From an uncultured Collinsella sp. (GTDB lineage: Bacteria; Actinomycetota; Coriobacteriia; Coriobacteriales; Coriobacteriaceae): DNA of 28,916 bases. Made by a program: the position numbers and the translations under genes. The notes below the pieces were generated by a model that did not search any database, had not been told where the DNA came from, and was given only the letters and a program-made list of their open reading frames with translations. The DNA lies in the NCBI GenBank assembly GCA_905213265.1, contig CAJMHR010000031.1, positions 1 through 28,916 of the forward strand, in the 5' to 3' direction. This document shows positions 23,505-28,916 of the stretch, piece by piece (position 1 is the first letter of the stretch; each line of letters opens with the position of its first letter).

Positions 23505-24295
23505 TAGAAGACCACCACCTTGGAAGCATCGAACACGGGGCCGCACATGCAGGCGCCCTTCATACCGTCGACCGTCTCGACATTGCAGGTGTTGCAGGCG
23601 CCAAAGCCACAGCTCATCATGCGCTCGAGGGACACCTCGCAGTACGCACCGGCCTCGGCGGCAGCGGCGGCGACCTTCTTCATCATGACGGCGGGACCGC
23701 AGCTGGCGACGTAGTCATAACCGCCCTCGCCGAGCAGCTCGGCGGCAGGATCGGTGCAGAAGCCGTGCGTGCCGAGCGAGCCGTCGTCGGTGCAAACGTT
23801 GACCGTGGCGCCCAGCGCGCGGAACTCATCGATGCCCACGGCCTTGGAAGCGGTGCCAAAACCCAGGCACACGTCGACGGCCACACCCTGCTCGGCAAGC
23901 TTGCCGGCAAGGCACAGCACGGGCGGAACACCGATGCCGCCCGCCACGAGCAGCGCCTTCCTGGTGCCCTCGGGAACAAGCCAGCCGCGGCCGCCAGGGC
24001 CCAACAGGTTGGACTTGGAGCCGGGGGCCATCTGCGACAGGCGACGGGTGTCGTCGCCCACGACGGCGTACCACAGCTCGACAGTGCCGGCCTCGGCGTC
24101 GGCGCGGTAGTAGCTCAGGGGCACGCGAAGCAGCGAGGACGCATCGCCGGGTACGGCGATGTTCACAAACTGACCGGGCTTGAGCGCACTTGCAAGCTTG
24201 GGGGCCGAAATTACGAGCGAGAAGATGCCGTCGGCGATCTCCTGGTTCGAGACGACCTCAAAGTCGTGCATGCGTGCAGTGGAAGGTGTGGGCAT
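23504..24295 (-). CDS. pyrK: Dihydroorotate dehydrogenase electron-transfer subunit
   Basis: A 263-aa FAD and 2Fe-2S subunit that passes electrons from dihydroorotate to NAD. The FAD-binding part shows RVPLSYYR, the NAD-binding part LLVAGGIGVPPVL. The 2Fe-2S cysteines are C229, C234, C237 and C249 (SCGFGACNTC, then ACMC). The start ATG at 24295 has GGAG 5 nt upstream. It follows pyrC after a 92-nt gap with two hairpins, the widest gap in the operon. Confidence 0.95.
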   Translation of the reverse strand: MPTPSTARMHDFEVVSNQEIADGIFSLVISAPKLASALKPGQFVNIAVPGDASSLLRVPLSYYRADAEAGTVELWYAVVGDDTRRLSQMAPGSKSNLLGPGGRGWLVPEGTRKALLVAGGIGVPPVLCLAGKLAEQGVAVDVCLGFGTASKAVGIDEFRALGATVNVCTDDGSLGTHGFCTDPAAELLGEGGYDYVASCGPAVMMKKVAAAAAEAGAYCEVSLERMMSCGFGACNTCNVETVDGMKGACMCGPVFDASKVVVF

Positions 24296-24310
24296 AGACG
24301 CTCCAATCCC

Positions 24311-24367
24311 CCATGCGGTTGCATGGTCCAAACGAACAGAAAGCGCGGTACCGCAAGGGCACCGCGC
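24311..24367 (-). terminator. Two hairpins inside the pyr operon, between pyrC and pyrK
   Basis: Reading the minus strand, GCGCGGT/ACCGCGC (24361-24367 with 24343-24349) forms a 7-bp hairpin followed by TTTCTGTT. A second perfect hairpin (CCATGC/GCATGG, 24311-24326) follows, 15 nt before the pyrK start codon. The first resembles a weak terminator and might lower expression of pyrK-pyrD-pyrF relative to pyrB and pyrC. Confidence 0.45.
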
Positions 24368-24387
24368 ACAAAAGCGATAAGGCTATG

Positions 24388-25677
24388 CTAGCAGATGCAG
24401 CCGTCGGCGAGCGTCTGCTTACCGCCGACAAACACATCGGTGGCACGACCGGTAAGCGTGCGGCCGGCAAAACCGGAGTTCTCGGCGCGCGACTCGTAAC
24501 CGTCCTCGCCGACCGTCCAGGTGGCAGAGGGGTCGAACACGGTCAGGTCGGCAACGGAGCCCGCCTTGACCTGAACCTGGTCGAGGCCCAGGATCTCACG
24601 CGGCTTGATGGCCATGAGCTCGACCATACGGCCCATGGTCATCTTGCCCGTGTTGACCAGCTCGGTGAGCACGAGCGACAGCGAGGTCTCGAGACCGATC
24701 ATGCCAAAGGGCGCAAGCTCGAACTCGCGGGCCTTCTCCCACGGGGTGTGGGGAGCGTGATCGGTGACGATAACGTCGACGGTGCCGTCGATGACGCCCT
24801 GACGGATGGCCTCGGCATCCTCCTCGGTACGCAGCGGCGGATTGACCTTGAGCGAGGTGTTGTAGGTCTCGTCCAGGTCGTTCTCGGTCAGGAACATGTG
24901 ATGCGGGGTGGCCTCACAGGTAACCTGAACGCCAGCGGCCTTACCGGCACGCACGATCTCCAGGCCATGGGCGGTGGAGATGTGCTGAATGTGCAGCTTG
25001 GCACCAGTCAGCTTGGCGATCTCGATGTCGCGGGCGATCTGGAGCTCCTCGCCGGCAGCCGGCCAACCCTCGAGAGCCAGACGGGTCGAGACCTTGCCCT
25101 CGTTGATCTGGCCGTGGCCGACCAGATCCTCGTCCTGGCAGTGGCTCATAAAGACCTTGCCGAACATCTTGCCGTAGTCCATGCAGCGACGGAGCATGCC
25201 CGCACCCTGCACGCCGCGACCGTCGTCGGTGAAGGCGACGGCGCCGTGGGCGACCATATCGCCCATCTCGGACATGGCCTCGCCCTTAAGACCGCGGGTC
25301 ATGGCACCCGACGGATAGACGCGGCAGTGACCGACCTCGGCAGCACGGGACTTGACGAACTCCACGACGGTGCCGTTATCGGTGACGGGATCGGTGTTGG
25401 GCATGGAGCACACACCGGTAAAGCCGCCCTTGGCAGCTGCGCGGGTACCGCTCTCGATGTCCTCTTTGACCTCGTAGCCGGGCTCGCGAAGGTGAACGTG
25501 CATATCCACCAGGCCGGGGACGAGGTACTTGCCGGAAAGGTCGCGGACCTCGGCTCCCTCGACGGCGAGATTCTCGCCGACCTCGGCGATCTTGTCGCCG
25601 TCAATCAGGACGTCAACGACACCGTCAAGCTCGACGGACGGGTCGACGACGTGGGCATTCTTAAGAAGCAAGGCCAT
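24388..25677 (-). CDS. pyrC: Dihydroorotase
   Basis: A 429-aa zinc amidohydrolase closing carbamoyl aspartate to dihydroorotate. Metal ligands are seen in DMHVHLREPG (HxH at 60-62), SHCQDE, HISTAHG and TDHAPH. Length and motifs fit the class I (long) bacterial dihydroorotase. The start ATG at 25677 has GGAGG 8 nt upstream; a TTG at 25692 is less likely. It overlaps the 3' end of pyrB by 17 nt. Confidence 0.97.
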   Translation of the reverse strand: MALLLKNAHVVDPSVELDGVVDVLIDGDKIAEVGENLAVEGAEVRDLSGKYLVPGLVDMHVHLREPGYEVKEDIESGTRAAAKGGFTGVCSMPNTDPVTDNGTVVEFVKSRAAEVGHCRVYPSGAMTRGLKGEAMSEMGDMVAHGAVAFTDDGRGVQGAGMLRRCMDYGKMFGKVFMSHCQDEDLVGHGQINEGKVSTRLALEGWPAAGEELQIARDIEIAKLTGAKLHIQHISTAHGLEIVRAGKAAGVQVTCEATPHHMFLTENDLDETYNTSLKVNPPLRTEEDAEAIRQGVIDGTVDVIVTDHAPHTPWEKAREFELAPFGMIGLETSLSLVLTELVNTGKMTMGRMVELMAIKPREILGLDQVQVKAGSVADLTVFDPSATWTVGEDGYESRAENSGFAGRTLTGRATDVFVGGKQTLADGCIC

Positions 25678-26605
25678 TATCGGCACCTCCAAGCAGCAGA
25701 TACAGGATAGCCATACGCACGCAGATACCGGCGTAGACCTGCTCCAGGATGACGGAGCGTTGCGGGTGGTCGGCCATATAGGAATCGAACTCGACGCCGC
25801 GGTTGATGGGGCCCGGGTGGCAGATGATTGCGTCGGGCTTCATGAGCTTCTCGCGGTCCTTGGTCAGACCGAAGAGCTTGTGGTACTCACGAATGGTCGG
25901 GAACGGGGCACCCTCGAGGCGCTCCTGCTGCACGCGCAGCATGTAGACAACGTCCAGCTCGGGCAGGACAGAATCGAGATCGCTCGTCACGTGGTCGCAG
26001 CCCAGAACCTCGGGCGCCGGCGGCAGCAGCGTGCCGGGGGCGACGGCGTAGGTCTCACAGCCCATGATCTTAAGGGCGGGGATCAGCGAGCCGCAAACGC
26101 GGGAGTGTGAGATATCGCCGACGACGGCGACCTTCAGACCGTGGAAGTCACCCTTGTGCTCCCAGATGGTGTACAGGTCGAGCAGGGCCTGCGTGGGGTG
26201 GTTGTGCTTGCCGTCACCGGCGCAGATAACGCTCGCGGGCGAGTTCTGCGTGACGATGTAGGGAGCGCCGGCGTGCTTGTCTCGCACGACGATGCAGTCG
26301 ATCTTGTAGGCGTTGAGGGTCTCGACGGTGTCGACGAGGCTCTCGCCCTTGACCGTGGAGGTCGAGGAGCCGCCAAAGTTGAGGCTGTCGGCCGAAAGAC
26401 GCTTCTCGGCGAGTTCGAAGGAGCTGCGGGTGCGCGTCGAGGGCTCGTTGAACATGTTGACGATGGTCTTGCCCTTGAGCGTGGGGACCTTCTTGATCGC
26501 ACGCTCGTTGACCTCGGAGAACGCCTTGGCGGTCTCGAGGATGAGCTTGATGTCCTCTTCGGAGTACTCGGTAATGTCGATCAGGTGCTTATGGTTGAAC
26601 GCCAC
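25661..26605 (-). CDS. pyrB: Aspartate carbamoyltransferase catalytic subunit
   Basis: A 314-aa enzyme joining carbamoyl phosphate and aspartate. The carbamoyl phosphate site is STRTRSSFE (STRTR at 56-60), with HPTQALLDLYT and HPGPINRG also present. No pyrI regulatory subunit is adjacent, so feedback control probably acts on transcription through PyrR. The start is GTG at 26605 (MAFNHKHLIDI), with GGGAGG about 11 nt upstream. GTG at 26617 would add four residues and overlap pyrR, but its ribosome-binding site is too close. Confidence 0.96.
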   Translation of the reverse strand: MAFNHKHLIDITEYSEEDIKLILETAKAFSEVNERAIKKVPTLKGKTIVNMFNEPSTRTRSSFELAEKRLSADSLNFGGSSTSTVKGESLVDTVETLNAYKIDCIVVRDKHAGAPYIVTQNSPASVICAGDGKHNHPTQALLDLYTIWEHKGDFHGLKVAVVGDISHSRVCGSLIPALKIMGCETYAVAPGTLLPPAPEVLGCDHVTSDLDSVLPELDVVYMLRVQQERLEGAPFPTIREYHKLFGLTKDREKLMKPDAIICHPGPINRGVEFDSYMADHPQRSVILEQVYAGICVRMAILYLLLGGADNGLAS

Positions 26606-26609
26606 GGTA

Positions 26610-27194
26610 CTACTCACCTCCCAGCGGCGCGGAGCCCACGTGGGAACCCGGCGCGACGTCGTTAATCTCGACAGCGGTGTGGCCGTCGACTTCCTTCATA
26701 TATAGGTGCACGTTCTCCTCATGCGACGAGGGAACGTTCTTGCCGACAAAGTCCGGCGAAATGGGGAGCTCGCGGTGGCCGCGGTCAACGAGGACTGCCA
26801 GCTCAATGCGGCTCGGACGGCCCAGGTCCATAACGGCGTCGAGAGCGGCGCGAATGGTACGGCCCGTATACAGGATGTCGTCCACCAGCACGACGCGCTT
26901 GCCGTCGACGCTAAAGGGAATGTTGGTGGCGTGGATCGCGGGAGCGAAATTGGTAGCGTAGTCATCGCGGTAGAAGCTGATGTCGAGGCTGCCGAGCGGA
27001 ACATCGACGCCCTCGATCTCCTTGATCTCCTCGGCGAGCTTCTTTGCCAGAAGGTCGCCGCGCGTGACGATGCCGACCAGAGCGAGGTCTTCACAGCCCT
27101 CGTTGCGCTCGAGAATCTCGTGCGCGATGCGGGTCATCGCTCGATTGACAGCGGTCTCGTCCATGATGACCGCCTTGGGGGAAGTCGTGCCCAT
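26610..27194 (-). CDS. pyrR: Pyrimidine operon regulator PyrR
   Basis: A 194-aa member of the phosphoribosyltransferase fold that senses UMP/UTP against PRPP and binds pyr mRNA; many members also have uracil phosphoribosyltransferase activity. The PRPP loop VDDILYTGRT (104-113) and the N-terminal VGIVTRGDLLA loop are typical. The start ATG at 27194 has AAGGAG 4 nt upstream. It is the first gene of the pyr operon and sits behind an attenuator that its product probably controls. Confidence 0.97.
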   Translation of the reverse strand: MGTTSPKAVIMDETAVNRAMTRIAHEILERNEGCEDLALVGIVTRGDLLAKKLAEEIKEIEGVDVPLGSLDISFYRDDYATNFAPAIHATNIPFSVDGKRVVLVDDILYTGRTIRAALDAVMDLGRPSRIELAVLVDRGHRELPISPDFVGKNVPSSHEENVHLYMKEVDGHTAVEINDVAPGSHVGSAPLGGE

Positions 27195-27232
27195 CGATCT
27201 CCTTCCTCACATGTCTTGACTGCTGACACAGT

Positions 27233-27346
27233 CAAAAAAATAGATGCCCGACCGCTTAAAGCGGACCAGACACCCACAGGAAAGGCTGCTCTTTGGCAGC
27301 TATGTAATTCCATGTGGGTATCTCGTACCCCTTTAATGGTCATGGG
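27233..27346 (-). promoter_or_regulatory. PyrR-type transcription attenuator in the pyr leader
   Basis: Three mutually exclusive helices can be traced on the minus strand. The terminator pairs GGUGUCUGG... with ...CGGGCAUC (27243-27274, wobble pairs and one bulge) and ends in a run of seven T. The antiterminator pairs AGAUACCCACA (27313-27323) with UGUGGGUGUCU (27268-27278) over 11 bp, capturing the 5' arm of the terminator. Its interior holds the hairpin GCUGC/GCAGC (27285-27300). The anti-antiterminator pairs GGGUA with UACCC (27316-27330, loop CGAGA), with an outer CCAUG/CAUGG stem. This is the PyrR logic: UMP-bound PyrR stabilises the third helix and lets the terminator form. Confidence 0.85.
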
Positions 27347-27354
27347 ATAGTGTA
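27347..27354 (-). promoter_or_regulatory. Candidate pyr operon promoter
   Basis: On the minus strand TACACTAT contains -10-like TACACT (27349-27354), or CACTAT two bases on. Transcription would start near 27341, at the beginning of the attenuator fold. No convincing -35 hexamer is present. Confidence 0.4.
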
Positions 27355-27447
27355 GCCAACCTCGAGCTTAATTGCGAGCATAAATACAGAGCAATCCGTA
27401 AACGGAGCCCAACGCTCAATAAACCTATATATATTTGTGGGACGAGC

Positions 27448-27476
27448 TTGAAAACACACGCACGAGCTGGCATAAT
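27448..27476 (+). promoter_or_regulatory. Upstream promoter of rpmB (P1)
   Basis: TTGAAA (27448-27453) and CATAAT (27471-27476) are separated by 17 nt on the plus strand, with TGG just before the -10 box. This is the best-formed promoter in the window. It would give rpmB a leader of about 163 nt. The rest of 27355-27582 holds no gene that could be supported. Confidence 0.6.
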
Positions 27477-27582
27477 CCCCTCTGCTGCACGCAAATCGGA
27501 TCTACGTCCAGGGCCGTGGCGTGGGCACTATCGCCAAAAGAGGAATATCTCTGTGTAGATTGCGCACAGGGAGCGACTTCTG

Positions 27583-27591
27583 TGCTATAGT
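27583..27591 (+). promoter_or_regulatory. Proximal promoter of rpmB (P2, extended -10)
   Basis: TGC-TATAGT gives an extended -10 box about 55 nt upstream of the rpmB start codon. GTGCTATAGT is identical to the rpsT promoter core. A TTGCGC lies 20 nt upstream of the hexamer, too far for a standard -35. Confidence 0.6.
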
Positions 27592-27645
27592 TCAGGCTTG
27601 TTTGTTAATGCGACATGTTCGTTTGTCGCCCAAGGAGGGTCAGTT

Positions 27646-27834
27646 ATGTCCAAAGTTTGCGAAGTTTGCGGTAAGCACCCCGTTGCCGGTCGCTCCATCA
27701 GCCACTCTCACCGCGTCACCAACCGTAAGTTCCGCCCCAACATCCAGCGCGTCTACGTCGTCGTCGATGGTCACCGTCGCAAGATGAACGTTTGCTCCAC
27801 CTGCCTCAAGTCCGGCAAGGTTGCGCGCTCCTAA
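27646..27834 (+). CDS. rpmB: 50S ribosomal protein L28 (zinc-binding form)
   Basis: A 62-aa large-subunit protein. CEVCGK near the N-terminus and CSTCLKSG near the C-terminus supply the two CxxC pairs of a zinc-binding (C+) form, which zinc-starved bacteria may replace with a cysteine-free paralogue. SHSHRVTNRKFRPNIQ is typical for the family. The start ATG at 27646 has AAGGAGG 7 nt upstream; an in-frame ATG at 27598 is in the leader. Only confidently called plus-strand gene here, divergent from pyrR. Confidence 0.97.
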   Translation: MSKVCEVCGKHPVAGRSISHSHRVTNRKFRPNIQRVYVVVDGHRRKMNVCSTCLKSGKVARS

Positions 27835-27903
27835 ATAAGGTCTTACCAACAAGTACCTCGGACTCTCCGGGTCAAAGACCTCGCGTTCATATAGAACTTA
27901 CCA

Positions 27904-27935
27904 AAGGCGCCCTCCCCTACGGAGGGCGCCTTTTT
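27904..27935 (+). terminator. Terminator after rpmB
   Basis: A perfect 10-bp G+C-rich stem (GGCGCCCTCC / GGAGGGCGCC, loop CCTAC) is followed by TTTTT, about 70 nt after the rpmB stop. Confidence 0.95.
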
Positions 27936-27944
27936 GCACTCATT

Positions 27945-28029
27945 GGGGACAGACTTACATGAGTGTTTTCGGGGACAGACTTACATGAGTGCTTTCACGC
28001 ATTGGGGACAGACTTAGATGAGTGCTTTC
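27945..28029. repeat. Three tandem 26-bp direct repeats next to a RAYT gene
   Basis: GGGGACAGACTTACATGAGT followed by G(C/T)TTTC is repeated at 27945-27970, 27971-27996 and 28004-28029. Copies 1 and 2 abut and a 7-nt spacer precedes copy 3. Copy 1 differs from copy 2 by one base (TTTTC for CTTTC); copy 3 has TAGATG for TACATG. The units show no strong internal hairpin. Sequences beginning GGGGACAGA are commonly found beside RAYT-type transposase genes, so these are probably the element's associated repeats. Confidence 0.85.
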
Positions 28030-28086
28030 CAAAGCTCACAGTGCATCGACGAACTCACGGCGCTTCGATCGTCACCAGTACGTGCC

Positions 28087-28905
28087 TCACGCCGCCTCGT
28101 TCCAGCCCGCGGTGGCCTTGGTTACGCTTGTAGCGCCGATGCCGGTGATACGGGCAATTTGCTTGACCGTGAGATGTGCCCGCCTGAGACTCAGCAGACA
28201 GGCATCGCGTTCCGGGCGCGGCAGGGCCTTGAGCAGCGCAGGATCTATGCTCGGCAGGACTTCGTGCGCAATGGAAAGGGCCTCCTCATCGGGGATCCGC
28301 CGGCGTGGAAGAACCTCCACTGACCAAGTGCGCCCGGCAACTTCCTCGAGATGCTCGCAATAGCAACGGGAGCCTCCGACGATATCGAGCATAGGAGCCG
28401 CGTCACAGATGTCAAAGGGATCATAGCCCAGCTGATATGCCTTGTAGCTTGACCAGCGGTACGCCTCGAGCGAGTCGAGCGCACCTTTCACGGGATTGAG
28501 ATGGATATAATCGAGCAGCTGTACCGCCTGCATGTCCGACTCAACCGCGACCCGTGAATAGCGATTGTCAAACAGATGGCCTGTTCTCCCCGTTTTCCCA
28601 TTGAAATACTTGGCATACGCCGTCAGCGCACACTGCATTGCCTTTGAAAGATTGTCAAATGGGTCATCAACCATCAAATGGAAGTGGTTGTCCATAAGGC
28701 ACCAAGCCAACACCGCCACTTTATGGCGCGCGAACCTGTCCGAGATGTCCGATAAGAAACGATATCGGTCAGAGTCATCTTCAAAAATAATCTGTTTAGA
28801 GTTACCACGGTCAAAGACGTGGTAATAACCGGTGAGCGAAACGGCGCGGGCACATCGAGGCAGGTAGCGCGCACAGTCGTGGTGTAAGAAGCAAGGGAGG
28901 GCCAT
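28087..28905 (-). CDS. REP-associated tyrosine transposase (RAYT, Y1/HUH family)
   Basis: A 272-aa single-strand transposase related to IS200/IS605 TnpA. The HUH motif is HFH at 74-76 (CLMDNHFHLMV) and the nucleophile is Tyr133 (DYIHLNPVK); WSSY follows at 151-154. The N-terminal YYHVFDRGN (27-35) is typical. A C-terminal helix-turn-helix-like segment (LTVKQIARITGIGATSVTKA) is likely to bind DNA. All key residues are intact, so it may be active. The start ATG at 28905 is the first after an in-frame TAG and has no good ribosome-binding site; the gene is complete but only 11 nt of upstream sequence is in the window. Confidence 0.93.
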   Translation of the reverse strand: MALPCFLHHDCARYLPRCARAVSLTGYYHVFDRGNSKQIIFEDDSDRYRFLSDISDRFARHKVAVLAWCLMDNHFHLMVDDPFDNLSKAMQCALTAYAKYFNGKTGRTGHLFDNRYSRVAVESDMQAVQLLDYIHLNPVKGALDSLEAYRWSSYKAYQLGYDPFDICDAAPMLDIVGGSRCYCEHLEEVAGRTWSVEVLPRRRIPDEEALSIAHEVLPSIDPALLKALPRPERDACLLSLRRAHLTVKQIARITGIGATSVTKATAGWNEAA

Positions 28906-28916
28906 CGCCTAGAATC

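Noticed and set aside
27521..27787. An 88-codon plus-strand frame overlapping rpmB in another frame
   Set aside because: It overlaps the clear rpmB gene and its promoter region, has no ribosome-binding site and no family resemblance.
27945..28029. A CRISPR array
   Set aside because: Copies 1 and 2 abut and a 7-nt gap precedes copy 3, so there are no spacers. No cas gene is present, and the repeats adjoin a RAYT gene.

Overview
The window looks like a chromosomal, housekeeping stretch of a high-G+C actinobacterium of class Coriobacteriia, most likely Collinsella or a close relative. The reasons are an actinobacterial-type mihF-gmk-rpoZ cluster beside a pyr operon, frequent GTG/TTG starts, GC-rich codon use, and the general look of the proteins. 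The genus is inferred from memory of family traits, not from a search. 27 of 29 genes lie on the minus strand in a cluster of operons. rpmB is on the plus strand, and a minus-strand RAYT transposase lies beyond it at the right edge.

Reading in the direction of transcription (right to left). (1) 27.4-21.8 kb: pyrR-pyrB-pyrC-pyrK-pyrD-pyrF, most of de novo UMP synthesis (carAB and pyrE are absent here), preceded by a leader that folds as a complete PyrR-type transcription attenuator. (2) 21.7-19.2 kb: mihF-gmk-rpoZ-thiI, closed by a strong hairpin terminator. (3) 19.0-16.0 kb: comEA-comEC, the periplasmic DNA receptor and membrane DNA channel of natural transformation, followed by holA with its own likely promoter. 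(4) rpsT alone, with a promoter and a strong terminator. (5) 14.5-3.0 kb: lepA-dusB-hemW-dnaJ-like-dnaJ-mtaB-phoH-ybeY-dgkA-era-recO, a tightly packed run mixing translation quality control, tRNA modification, chaperones, rRNA maturation and the conserved phoH-ybeY-dgkA-era-recO block. (6) rpsO and pnp, separated by a terminator and a hairpin-rich pnp leader.

The plus strand carries rpmB with two candidate promoters and a textbook terminator. Just past that terminator lie three 26-bp direct repeats and a REP-associated tyrosine transposase (RAYT, HUH type), the only clearly mobile part of the window.

The items most worth a second look are: a DnaJ-like protein in which the C-terminal substrate domain is replaced by about three membrane helices; the pyrR attenuator with three mutually exclusive helices; a lepA promoter whose -10 box sits 7 nt from the ATG, implying a leaderless mRNA; the pnp and rpsO leader hairpins; the structured spacer between pyrF and mihF; and the RAYT with its tandem repeats. 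No CRISPR array, prophage, rRNA, tRNA or defence system was seen.
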